From Spisula solida (lineage: Eukaryota; Mollusca; Bivalvia; Venerida; Mactridae): DNA of 64,000 nucleotides. Every line of letters starts with the position of its first letter. Position 1 is the first letter of the stretch. This document shows, one piece after another, positions 47,398 to 59,069 of the stretch. The DNA lies in NCBI GenBank assembly GCA_947247005.1, contig OX365955.1:9124001-9188000 (forward strand), given 5' to 3'. The notes below the pieces were generated by a model that saw only the letters and a program-made list of their open reading frames with translations, had not been told where the DNA came from and did not search any database. Position numbers and translations under genes: made by a program.

Positions 47398-47978
47398 ATA
47401 ACAAGAGATGTTTGTAAAACACGTATGCCCCCATGGCAGCCAATAGTCAGAAATGGTGAAGGTCCCAGTGACCTTGACCTTTGACCTCAAAATCAAAAGG
47501 GGTCATCTACTGTTGCTGACTAACCTCCATTAAAGTTTGAAGATCCTAGGTGAAAGCGTTCTTGAGTTATTGAACGGAAACCATTTGAATAGTCAGAAAT
47601 GGTAAAGGTCACAGTGACCTTGACCTTTGACCTACTGACCACAAAATCAATAGGGTCATCTACTGTTGCTGACCAACTTCCATGTAAAGTTTGAAGATCC
47701 TAGGTGAAAGCGTTCTTGAGTTATTGAACGGAAACCATTTAAATAGTCAGAAATGGTAAAGGTCACAGCGACCTTTGACCTACTGACCTCAAAATCAATA
47801 GGGGTCATCTACTGTTGTTGACAAACCTCCATGTAAAGTTGAGTTATTGAACGGAAACCATTTTAAACGACCGACCGACCGAGACCGACCGAGACAGACC
47901 GAGACAGACCGACCGACAGACAGACAGACATGTGCAAAGCAATATACCCCCTCATCAAAGATAGGGGGCATAATAAAT
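47398..47978 (+). mobile_element. Tandem-repeat MITE-like element with nuclear-receptor-type motifs
   Basis: Begins AACAAGAGATGTTTGTAAAA, then TATGCCCCCATGG. About three 155-bp units follow, with GTCAGAAATGG recurring at about 47434, 47593 and 47746. A CCGA/GACA tract (47868-47930) and ACCCCCTCATC/GGGGGCATAATAA close it. Each unit has inverted and direct AGGTCA half-sites. It shares its frame (AACAAGA start, TATGCCCCCATGG, GGGGGCATAA end) with 42856-43840. Confidence 0.8.
47606..47633. promoter_or_regulatory. Consensus-like ERE plus DR1 motif
   Basis: 47606-47620 is AGGTCA-CAG-TGACCT, the exact inverted-repeat form of an estrogen response element. 47621-47633 is TGACCTTTGACCT, a perfect DR1. 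Related sites lie at 47460-47487 (one half-site changed) and 47760-47781. Motif presence is directly seen; binding is untested. Confidence 0.5.
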
Positions 47979-49335
47979 AATATATTCTGAAAAATATATT
48001 TCTTTATGGTACAAATTATGCTAATTACATAAGCCATGGACCATGGAGTATGTCATTCTTTGTGGGGATAAGTATATTTGGCTTACTTTAAACAACCCTT
48101 TTTGAGAAAACGGTTGGTTCGTTATAATTATGTCTCTTGCCTTGGAAACTAGACACTGCCGGTGGCAATGTTTCGTATGGAGGTCTGTCAGTCTAATGTA
48201 GTTAGGGATTATATACTCGGTCCTTCTGATCGCCCAACAGAAAAAAATCATGAGGGTTTAAATTAGATGAATGAGGGGCCATTGGTGTTTAATCTTCAAG
48301 GAAATCAGCTTATCGCCGAATGTGCTCAATAAAGTTTGAAGATCCTAGGTGAAAGCGTTCTTGAGTTATTGAACGGAAACCATTTAAATACTCATACGCC
48401 CGACAGACAGACAGACCGACAGACATGTGCAAAGCAATTTACCCCCTCATCAAAGATGGGGGGGGGCATAATAAATAATATATTCTGAAAAATATATTTC
48501 TTTATGGTACAAGATATGCTAATTACATAAGCCATGGACCATGGAGTATGTCATTCTTTGTGGGGATAAGTATATATTTGGCTTACTTTAAACAACCCTT
48601 TTTGAGAAAACGGTTGGTTCGTTATAATTATGTCTCTTGCCTTGGAAACTAGACCTTGCCAGTGGCAATGTTTCGTATGGAGGTCTGTCAGTCTAATGTA
48701 GTTAGGGATTATATACTCGGTCCTTCTGATCGCCCAACAGAAAAAAATCATGAGGGTTTAAATTAGATGAATGAGGGGCCATTGGTGTATAATCTTCAAG
48801 GAAATCAGCTTATCGCCGAATGTGCTCAATAAAGTTTGAAGATCCTAGGTGAAAGCGTTCTTGAGTTATTGAACGGAAACCATTTAAATACTCATACGCC
48901 CGACAGACAGACAGACCGACAGACATGTGCAAAGCAATTTACCCCCTCATCAAAGATGGGGGGGGGGGGGCATAATAAATAATATATTCTGAAAAATATA
49001 TTTCTTTATGGTACAAGATATGCTTATTACATAAGCCATAGAACATGGAGTATGTCATTCTTTATGGGGATAAGTATATATTTGGCTTACTTTAAACACC
49101 CTTTTTGAGAAAACGGTTGGTTCGTTATAATTATGTCTCTTGCCTTGGATACTAGACACTGCCGGTGGCAATGTTTCGTATGGAGGTCTGTCAGTCTAAT
49201 GCAGTTAGGGGTTATATACTCGGTCCTTCTGATCGCCCAACAGAAAAAAATCATGAGGGTTTAAATTAGGTGAATGAGGGGCCATTGGTGTATAATCTTC
49301 AAGGAAATCAGCTTATCGACGAATGTGCTCAATAA
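47969..49335. repeat. Tandem triplication of a roughly 500-bp composite unit
   Basis: CATAATAAATAATATATTC begins at 47969, 48467 and 48971, giving two units of 498 and 504 bp and a third that continues into the transposase pseudogene. Each full unit holds the 3' part of the mariner transposase plus the last part of the neighbouring tandem-repeat element with its GACA tract and G run. Units are almost identical, so the event is recent. The minus frames at 48021-48251 and 48551-48751 are out-of-frame readings of the transposase fragment. Confidence 0.9.
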
Positions 49336-50448
49336 CCAGGTGAGCACCATGTTTGCAGTGTGTGAGCTGCTCCATCTTTTTTATACAAGCAGTTAGCAGG
49401 TGTCAATCCCCTCTTAGCTAGTTCTAGAACAAACTTAGAGCGCATGAATTCGAGATATCTCTCTGCATTGACGGTACAAGTTACTACATGTTCCGTATAA
49501 TAGAAAGGATCGATTATATATATACCACGAATGCCCAAAGCAGTCCTAACGGTAACAATTTCACTGTGAAGTGGCTTTTATTCATAAAGGTCAGGTTTAG
49601 ATAATCACCAGGATCGCATATTCTGCTTGTTAATGTATCCATTCAGTGTGAAGTGGGCTTCATCTAAAAATCAAACGCTATTAAGCTGTCCATCGTTAGC
49701 ACGCATCCATTCTGCAATTCCATTCTTGATGAGATGTCAGATTCTTTTAAGTATTGCATAACAGATATTTTGTAAGGAATAAGTTTCAATTCATATTTCA
49801 AAATGAAACCGTTGTTTTGCTAGTAGCAATCGAAATGTCACTCAATACTTTCTTGGTGTTTTCTCAATGATAGCACGGACTTTCACTATCTGTTCCTCTG
49901 AACGCTCACATTTTTGTCTGCCTTATCTTGCCTTCATACATACACTTCATATTGACCACCACACAGCCCTATCCGCCATAGGTATCTACCACATGTATAT
50001 GTCCAAGCGAACAATGCCTCGACAAATATGTATTATCGCCTAATGTCCGCCCAGAACGTTTACATTGTGCGTAATGTAGCAATGTATATATTTTATGCGA
50101 CTAAAGAAAGGAAGGAATATCCTTCAATTTATAATTAACTGCGTTATTATATTGCTTTGTCATCAAATGTATACATGTATTATATCTACAATTTCACACT
50201 TCATTCAATGTTAAATGTCATATATATGTGATATTTATTTCTTGTGTATAGGCCGGTGGCCTGTTTTGTGCAATAAACTTTGAAACCTTTGCCTTCTGTC
50301 CAAAACCGTCATATGCTCTTTAAACTTCCTTAATATCCTTCTTATTTGCCTATCAGGTGGTAGAGTCATAGACGGATTTCTTTCTTACTAGGGATGGGAA
50401 TTTACCCATTTTATAATATAGTTGGACAACATCTGCATTATCCGCCAT
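49060..50448 (-). pseudogene. Mariner-superfamily transposase pseudogene (probably DD41D type)
   Basis: Cut-and-paste DNA transposase, now broken. It starts at the ATG at 50448 with MADNADVVQLYYKMGKFPSL. A helix-turn-helix-like PPDRQIRRILRKFKEH follows, then RSEEQIVKVRAIIEKTPRKY, LIPYKISVMQYLKESD and DEAHFTLNGYINKQN. After that come TVNAERYLEFM, KKDGAAH and NPHDFFLLGDQKDRVY. These are the standard order of the family. Catalytic aspartates map to 49662-49664, 49374-49376 and 49250-49252. The first two are exactly 96 codons apart. The last two are 124 bases apart, two short of the 126 for 41 intervening residues. Several frameshifts and stops break it. A 353-bp retroposon interrupts it, and its 3' part is triplicated. 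Corrected for the insert it spans about 1.04 kb, near the family's usual 340-350 codons. Confidence 0.85.
49936..50288 (+). mobile_element. 353-bp retroposon inserted in the transposase, TSD TTGCCTTC
   Basis: TTGCCTTC flanks it at 49928-49935 and 50289-50296. The transposase reading (VLDRRQ, then CERSEEQ) becomes collinear when the insert is skipped. The 3' end reads GGCCGGTGGCC, then TGCAATAAACTTTGAAACC, typical of truncated non-LTR elements or SINEs. No internal promoter boxes or coding were recognised. Confidence 0.8.
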
Positions 50449-50615
50449 CTGGGAAACTCAGATTTAGGATGACGTCAGCATGACGCCAATATATGTTTCG
50501 ATGCATGGTGTTGTTAACCAAACAGGCACTTTTTGTTTTAAATTAGCTTACATATAAGACCACAACAACTTCTTTACGGCTAAATTCGACAAAGTTGTAA
50601 GCGTTCAACAAGTGG

Positions 50616-50639
50616 ACATATATTACGGTACACCCTGTA
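50616..50639 (-). repeat. Outer terminal repeat of the mariner element
   Basis: On the minus strand TACAGGGTGTACCGTAATAT lies about 170 bases upstream of the transposase start, the position and style of a mariner-family TIR. No matching partner was found on the other side, where the triplication lies. Confidence 0.55.
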
Positions 50640-51224
50640 TGTCAAACAAAAAGTCAAACACGAAAACCGGAAAATTGGCCTCAAATATTTCCTACATATC
50701 TAGTCACCTTATGCGAATACTGAGAAGTTGCCTTGTCTGGTTCCTCACAAGGGAGCCTCCGTTGTTACAGACATCCAGATCGTGTACAATGTATCAAGAT
50801 TTTAGGCAAACTCCTACATTGTTCGATGACACAGGAGGAATTTACAAAATTGATAACAACTTTTTTTATTTGATTTAGAATAGATGAAATATCAAAAAAA
50901 GAAGAAGAAACACATTACCACCAGACACGAAAAGGAGAACATAATTGCAATTTGACACAACCCATGGCGCATATCTAGTATAATTGGGAATAAATAAATG
51001 AGAAAAACAAAAACATCTTACGGATTGAAATGGAATGTATGAGCACTTACAGAGTACACAATCGCCATTTTATAAATAATCTGTTCTGGCATTAGCGTGC
51101 ATATAGCGTTTGTCTTCAATCAAGTCAGTATCGCTTTAACGCATATGTTATTGCAAAATCATGAACTCATGGTTTAACCTTATTAACTTATTTAATGATA
51201 CCATGAGCTAAGAAAATAGAAACT
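50640..51224. other. Unassigned sequence
   Basis: The 88-codon plus frame at 50612-50878 starts within the mariner terminal repeat and has no recognised motif. Nothing else seen. Confidence 0.4.
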
Positions 51225-51420
51225 CGGGCAGGGAAGGCTTAATCAACCGAGAACAGAAAACATAAAAAATCACATAACACAATTACACGGCACCACGTTC
51301 AACACATAACTGAACGAGAAAATTAACTGCCCAAGTCCCAGCTGTCAAAAAGCTGAATTATCTAGTTTCATCAATCAAAAAACCAGAATGACCTAGTTTC
51401 AACAGTAAAATGTTGAAATA
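51225..51420 (+). repeat. GTCAGACAGG-family repeat copy
   Basis: Starts CTCGGGCAGGGAAGGC, then AACCGAGAACAGAAAACATA and ACGGCACCACGTTCAACACA. It ends with CCAAGTCCCAGCTGTCAAAA, the right-hand part also seen at 8455-8490 and inverted near 33720. Confidence 0.75.
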
Positions 51421-52212
51421 CCTAGTTTTAGCTGTCATGCTTTTCGTATCCATGGTATCTGACTCTGACCATTGCTTGGTGGTACACATGTCGGAGTGCC
51501 TTGTGTATGGCTATATTCATCTAGGAATTTATAATCATAGCGTTACCGTCTATTGTAATCAGCAATTCCTTTTCAACTAATCCATACGTTAAAATGCTCT
51601 TATTTTCACAAGTCGTATCAAGACAGAACATAACATTTAACTTGACGTGATAGATTTTTTTCAAATATTATATCATACCACGAAGGAGATTTTTTTATTA
51701 ATGTACGTGATCATACTGCATGCATATAATATCATGTATACACATGTAACACGCATATAATCATCAAATATGCTCCATAATGTCGTTAGAGGGTTAGAAT
51801 TATAATACGATGCGTTGGTGTTTAGCATGAACTCAATCCATTAAATGAATGTTATGTGCTCGGCTGGATAGTCCCAGTAGGACTTTTTACTATGATCGTA
51901 TGATATGTCTATCTGATTTTTTTGTTTTTGTTTAAATATGAAATATATCAAATTGCTTATCGTGATGACATTGGCAAAAACTGATCCGTAAAATCACGCA
52001 CAACAGTCTATACCGAAAAATATAATCCCCCCATGTGGCATTTTTACGTCTCAAAACATCATTAAATTCAAAACTTAATTTTTTTTGTCAACAAATACAA
52101 TGTTTTGCTAGATCTAGATTTGTTGACACGTAATACTAATGCTACACAGACAACCATTTTCAGTAATGCTTAGGAGGAGATGGGGATGGATAAATAAAAG
52201 CTTCTCATCGTC
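51421..52212. other. Unassigned AT-rich sequence
   Basis: Nothing recognised, apart from a CTACACAGACAACCATT fragment near 52145 also present at the end of the 38837-39180 array. Confidence 0.4.
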
Positions 52213-52334
52213 CTTGTAAAACAATGGCGACTGACCCCGGACCTCATAATAAGCACGCGTCACCTACTTTTACTAGGGAGCGGTATAAACGCTATTCATG
52301 TCAGGGGTCAGTAAACGCGTATTTGTTTTACAGT
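52213..52334. mobile_element. Short foldback element, about 122 bp
   Basis: The left arm CTTGTAAAACAATGGCG plus ACTGACCCC mirrors the right arm, reverse complement CTGTAAAACAAATACGCG plus ACTGACCCC. The interior includes AAGCACGCGTCACC. MITE-like; no target-site duplication assigned. Confidence 0.65.
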
Positions 52335-54239
52335 GTACGACTCAAAAGTATTTAGTTTCTATAAAAAAATATTTTAATCTTTACTTTCATACCATTTTCC
52401 ATTGCCAAACACAATATAGATAGTTCATATGTTCATAAAGAAAACAGAAATACAAATGTGAATATGTCAATTTATTTTAAAATAAATGACTATTATGCTT
52501 AAATGCATACTCCAAACATGATAAATATACACACGAATGCAAACCGTTAACTTCCCGTCAATGAATTCCAACACATGGACAAGATGTGTCTGTTATAGAA
52601 TAAATCTGCAATTTACGCTTAGATCGCAAATACCCCAGGGACAAACGTAGCTCACAGAAAATGATATTAATTGGACTTCTACGATATTATTAGTTTACCG
52701 CAATTATCTCATATAGCATTGGTATTTATAACTTCATATTGCTCCATAATCATGACTTTCCTAATTCTTTTATCAGGTGCATCATTGTTGAGATATAGAT
52801 GTGAATAATGGTAATGCTATTAACGTTAAGTATAACAACACACAAGCTTATGCTAGAGGAACGGAACATGAAAATGTAACAAAAGTAACATAGAAAACAA
52901 CCGGACTGCTATATAAAAATGAATGTTTTCATCAAATCAAATAGTATACTCGAATCAAATCACACCTTTGAGCAAAAATGTTATATATTACCACTGACGA
53001 AAACCTATTTTAAAAGTTGAAATAAAATAATTAGCATATTTGGTGTTAAAATATGATTAAACCCACATAATTATGGTAGGTAGTAGGTAGTAGGTAGGTA
53101 GGTAGTAGGTAAGTAGAACATCAAATTAATTATGATGAAATAAGGATACAACATAAATATGGATAAACATGGCATTATAAACATATGCGATAGTTTGAAG
53201 ATTTGTACGATGTTCTTGAAATCTTCCAGTTAAGTGAGAACACTGCTAAGTACTATATGGGGATGACACATTTAATTGAGTAAGGTTTAAGTCAGATAGC
53301 TTTACCACAAACATTCGCTATTTAATGTTCGCATTGCACGATAGAAAAATATGTCTCATAGTTGAATAGTAACAATTTTAAGTCATAGCAAGACATTATC
53401 TTACAAATTAGCATCTTAGACGGACGTGTTTTTGCTGACAGTGCAAATGACGTTCACACATATTCCAGGTTGACGGTTTTAAGCTTGGTATGCATTTTGC
53501 CATAACAAAATATCTTTTGATGATAAAAGTATAAACGCTGTTTGTTATATTTTGCATTTTCGCTAAGCTTCTGTACAGTTCAGATTATTTTCTTGTGATA
53601 AGCTTGAACAGTTTCTGTAATACCAATTTGTTAAATAACAGATGTAAAATGAGGAAAAATGATTATGTTTGACATCTAAAAATCATTATGTAATACAGTT
53701 GTTGATGATTTGTTTGTTTTCTAGGTTTCAACGGGTTTTATGCCGTCTTTGAATAATTCTTCAAAACTATACTTAAGTAAAGCAGTTTTTCAAGGTATGC
53801 CAATAACGACTCGGCCAAAAATAAAATATATCTGATTTGAATTTAATATTTTCTATATAATACAATAACAAAATAAACAAATCTGTTCCTGACAGTATGC
53901 ATAATAAATTTAAGGTGATTTCGATTGAAATGCCTTCATTGTTTTGCCATAATAAGACGAAGATTTTAAAACAATACTGATTAATTTAATTGTGTATGTA
54001 ACTGCAAGGCAACACATACACATTAAATGCCAGTTTGCAATCAGTAATTAAATAGCTCTCATTTTAGTTTAGGTAATTAACTCGCCCTACGCTTTGATAG
54101 AAATACCGGATATTATCACAACACAATGAAATATAAACCGTATTCAATCACAATAAACAAATAATCTCTCTCTATATAACTTTAATACGATGTCTCCTAT
54201 TTATGTTGATAACGAAATACTCTTTGTATAACCTGTTTC
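52335..54239. other. Unassigned region with a GGTA microsatellite
   Basis: A (GGTA/GTAG)n run lies at about 53077-53117. About 52800-52990 has diverged similarity to 57270-57440 (TATAACAACACA, then AGAGGAACGGAACAT), a further old duplication. No gene is supported. Confidence 0.5.
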
Positions 54240-54395
54240 TGCTTAATTATCATGATTTATGATGTGCACTTGACCGGAAGATTATTTTATTTTATGTATG
54301 CATTACTATGTTAATATTTGTACATTGCGTGTATGGATTATATGTTCATGGACAATATTGCCTTGCAATAAACTCTAATCTATTCTATTCTATAA
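54240..54395 (+). mobile_element. Retroposon 3' end with (TATTC)n tail
   Basis: Ends CAATAAACTCTAATCTATTC, then TATTC units. The form resembles 47280-47378 with a different terminal pentamer. 5'-truncated; no coding. Confidence 0.5.
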
Positions 54396-54676
54396 AAACA
54401 TTACAATATCATATAGTACATATTTTCTATTTTTTAGGCAAAAAATCTGATGATGGTAGCAACCTGCACACAAGCGTATAATGACATTTTGGACGCTAAA
54501 CATTGGATTGATACACCCCTATCTAAAGGAGTAGGCATGTTTGCCTTTAGCACATACTATTAATGTATGTCTCTATACGTTTGATTATTAATAGAGTGAA
54601 TGTGCTTTTTGTAGTCAGCAATTCCTTTTTTTATTGTATAGATAATAACTATCATGAGTATATACATGTACATATA

Positions 54677-55236
54677 CGAGGGACGTTCAAACATACAAAT
54701 ATTATTAAATAACATTGAATCGGAATTCAATTACGATAATTCAATATCTAATTTATCGCGTTACACTATCACGTCCGCTCATAATAGTCAATTTTGAAAC
54801 CACGGGAAACATTTCTGCGAGTCGTTTATCAGTTTTAAAATGGCACAAATGCTTTAGTATTAACATTTAAGCCTCGACCAGATATTCGATGTAAAATTTC
54901 GAAAAATACATGCGATTCTCACCAACGCTTTACTTGAGTGGCTCAGTATGGTACATGAATGTATTCATCACCATTTATTACTATAAACACCGTATTTCAT
55001 AGCCCTATGCGAAGCACTTACGCCGTGTAAAATAGAGTGACGTCATTGTGTGCGCCAGATCAGCGTTAGTGACCTTGTTTGGTCACCTGTAACTCTCGGA
55101 CCGCGTATTTAGTTTTTCATAATTAAACTGTATATAGAAAAAGGATTCCGATTTCTGCCGGTATATAATTTGATTTATTTTGTTTAACCATGCAGGTTTT
55201 GTGACAATAGTCCTGTTTATTTTTGAACGTCCCACG
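54677..55236. mobile_element. 560-bp mariner-type MITE with TA target site
   Basis: The left end after TA is CGAGGGACGTTCAAACATA, and the right end in reverse complement after TA is CGTGGGACGTTCAAAAATA. TA flanks at 54675-54676 and 55237-55238. The interior has no open frame and includes a GTGACC/GGTCAC hairpin near 55071. The ends resemble mariner termini in style, but no transposase remains. Confidence 0.75.
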
Positions 55237-55239
55237 TAC

Positions 55240-58200
55240 TAGTAGATACTATTTGGCTACATTGTCACTCCAGGTTGAAAGCTACATTTAGCATAACACG
55301 ATCATTTTCAAAACACTTGTGCATATACCAGCGTATGTTCAAATGAAATATGCAACTTCGTGTTCAAATGGAACAGTCAGTACGTACTTAAAAGATGCTG
55401 TAATACTTGGATTACCTAATCTGGGTTTGATGTTCATTTACAATCTGACATGTTTGTCTATCACGCGAGCAATCCATTCAATAGATGTAATATGCATATT
55501 ATATTATTTACTATAGAGTGCAAACCGATCAAATTCCCCATAAATGCATTCCCGCAAATGGAAACGGAATATATGTGTCTGTCGCTAAATCGACATATTA
55601 TTCATGCCAAGTACAATTACTTCGGGATTAAACTTGACGTTCATTTAATGCTTTCAATCGTTTTTACAGGATTGCATGAATAGTGCATCATCCAGTCTCA
55701 CATAGCAAATTGAATAATAGGACATGCTTTGCATTTATTATTACTAAAATGATACAATTGTCAATTGTCTTCTTGTATAATCAAAATGTTAACAATTTCT
55801 TATCATATTATTTATTTGATTTGCTTTGTGATCGATGCAGATTTCAAATATGTATGGGCCATATAAAGGTGCTCCTTGCGACCTTTTTCCTCTTCATGTT
55901 CTTATGCGACAAGAACGAAACTGTACTTGATACTGTTCGGATACCGTTTCCTTATTATTGATCGGTTCAAAGAATAACCAGAATATTAGTAATGCTCTTC
56001 CTAGTGTTACTATTGTATCTTATCTATTTATTCCATACATAATGTTAATAAATAATTATAATACAGCTGTCAAAGATGCTATTGATCAAAATGTTTCGAT
56101 TATATCTAAGACAAAAAAAACCCAACCAAACGGTACATTGCAGATATAAAAGTTGGATTCAACAAGGGGCCTGTGAATGTATATACACTGAGCGGTATTG
56201 TAAACGCAACCGGTACACTTAACAAATCTTATAAATGTTCATGTATACATTTACCCATATAGCTCGGTAAATATGTGTTTTATTTTGCTGACAATTTCAA
56301 CACATGCAGCTAGGATATGTGGATTGACAATCCATTTGATTTAAGAACAGTCCGATCATGATCCCGATAAACAAATTATGACGTAACCGAAATGTTAATG
56401 TTAAAAGTCCTTCGGCGTTTGTCAGATTGTTAACCCATCATTTACTAGTACAATTTCGGGTTTCGCCGTTTCCTGGTTCATTGCACCGCTGAAGTGAATT
56501 TAGAAGGATATAACGTTAAGAGATATCGTGATTTTATTAGTGTTGCCTTTCCAAAACCGCTCAATGTACATTTGTATTTAATGAAAATATTCAAACAGAG
56601 CAATTCTATGATTATACTTGATAATACATAATTCCGTAGTGTTTAATTTAATTATTTTCCTAAGTTCTCCGTCAAACCCTAAAAAAAGTTAAGCTGCCGA
56701 TAATTCCCTTAAAGATAATACTTTCCAATAGATTTCCAAATTCTGCAGTTAATTGAAGTTAACATGCGATTTAGGAATTAGATAGGTCAGGTCTTGGAAT
56801 CATTTCTCATCCTAGCACTTAATTGAGTTTGCTAAATAAATATTTGAACCTCGACGTTAATTAATATATTTATCATTCCTAGTACCTGGGTTAGTATAAC
56901 GAGTACGCAATATCTTCTACTACACTAGTGTAATATACATGCAACTATCAAATGACGTCACTTTTCTAATAAATGAAGTAGTTATATTTCGCAAATGATG
57001 TTCTTATTGAAGTTTATACTGTGAATTTGTAAAACAACAATGTGCCAGTCAGAGGCTCTCGTAACAATATTTGCATCAATCTGTTTGATAAATGTCCGTA
57101 ACAATTGACACTCGTGATTGATGTTCTATATTTAGATCTACTGTTTTAACCACCTATTTCAAGACTTCATACTTAGATTACCATCTTCGTGTATATCTAT
57201 AACATGAGACTGTTGGATAATTAGACTATATATATATCCTTAGTTTATTTGTCAGACATGTTTTATTTATCAGCAACAGTATTGGTATCGTATAACAACA
57301 CAATGCTAGAAGAACGGAACATACAATAATAAAACAACAGTATCATGCAAACACCATCACCACAGGTATTCTTTATAACTATAATTGCATTTGATCAAAC
57401 CAAATCGCGTTCAACTTGATTATATTTGAGTACAATACGCGTACGAAGAAAATATAAGCCAAATCACAATCACATGTATAACTTTTTCTAAGATCCATTC
57501 CGTTTCACAGATTATATATTTGAAAAGCATTGAACTGAAACTACTAATGATGACTGAAGAAAATGGTTGCCTTCTTTAAAATTAGGATCTCATAATTCAG
57601 AAATTGTAACAAGAAGAAATAATGGAATTGACAGAAATAATAGAATATGTGCATTATACACAGACTGTGTTGTTATTAATGAATATCAATTTCGTTTATA
57701 CTATAGTAGATATTAAAACATTAGACAAACATTTTATGTAATATATCGTGGCCCACTTCTAACACATTTATTTCCCTTTTGTCGTCAAAAATGCTGAATA
57801 TTGCTAAATTCATCAAACTTGCTTTATCTATGCTTACTGACAGCCTTATTGTTTATTAATTATATACAAGTAGTATGATTCTTGTTTCTATGTCATTGTC
57901 TTTGTTCTTGTATGTATCTATTCGTAAATATGTCTTTGCCATAATCATATGTTATTTTTTAATGGCCAAATGCCATTTTTTTCTAATTAGGCCAATAAGC
58001 TTTGAACTTAAACTTGTTGAAGTGAATATTAACTGAACTCACATTTAGACGTACACTGTAAATAAACATTCATGGTAGTGTTATGATAGGGGTTAATGCA
58101 AAAACAAATCCTGAAGCTTCTCAATATCTATTGTATCCTCTATGACTTCGCATAAAAGTGATGCATCGTGCTGAGGAACTTACTCCTAACGAATGTCAAA

Positions 58201-58446
58201 GGTATTTGTTGGTATTTCTAGAACAACACACGAGCCAAACATCTATTTTAACATTATTTTTTTCAAGATCATGTCAGAATGACGTCACTAGATTATGATC
58301 GACGCGTTGTATCGTTTTCATTGGTCGTCTTAAATTGAAGTATATCACTTGCACTGTTATTTTGTCTATCCTAAACCAGTTTATGATTTGTCTGTCCATG
58401 CACGCAAAAATACTGCGTGACGTTGTTAACAGTGACCGCCAATCTA
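55240..58446. other. Unassigned 3.2-kb AT-rich region
   Basis: Contains the low-copy segment 55440-55680 (paired with 46780-46960) and 57270-57440 (paired with 52800-52990). A possible retroposon tail lies at about 57870-58020, reading GGCCAATAAGCTTTGAACTT. The small frames at 55319-56149 overlap and have no recognised domains, so no gene is called. Confidence 0.5.
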
Positions 58447-58943
58447 CACCGTATCGGCAAAACGCAATGGGTCCGGTTTAACGACGCGGGTTCGGCTAAC
58501 GTAGCGAAAATGATCCGGCTAAAAAATGGTGGATATCAACAATAATACGCTGGTGAGTGTAACATTTTTGCGTATTTTGTATGGTTATTCTTGAATTCAG
58601 AAGACAGGAATACTCTTACGGAATGCCCAAGTTTGTCCTGCATGCTTGGAGCTACTTGGTTTTGTCTTGTATCAATGCATATGCACGTAATGCACGTTGA
58701 AAGTATGATTCAGTCGTAAACAATGCAAAACAGACATGAAATGCGGACATTTTAGACAAATTAGACAAAGTAAGAGCTTACCGAGTCTAAACTATGTACT
58801 TGCAGGTATTGTAGGATTACATTTCTTTCCCAGATACTCATCTTTTATTAATAATGTATTTATATAGGCCAAAAACTAACGTTTTCAAAGTTGAACGAAT
58901 CAGGGTCCGGTTTTCGATACAACGCAAATGATCCGGTTCGCTT
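58447..58943 (+). repeat. Left long inverted repeat
   Basis: Starts CACCGTATCGGCAAAACGCA. It carries AACGNNAATGNTCCGG-type subrepeats at its outer end (about 58470-58515) and again at its inner end (about 58905-58935). About 400 bp of AT-rich sequence lies between them. Confidence 0.9.
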
Positions 58944-59069
58944 TTACAATTATATTTGCATCGGCATTATGTACAGATATGGACATTAGTATTTTAGCAA
59001 TTTTTGAAATACACGTATATCACTTCATTTCGCACGTAGTAAGATTATTTTGAACTAAACGTCTTCTCA

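Noticed and set aside
48021..48751. Two near-identical minus-strand frames as a small gene family
   Set aside because: They are out-of-frame readings of the triplicated 3' end of the mariner transposase.
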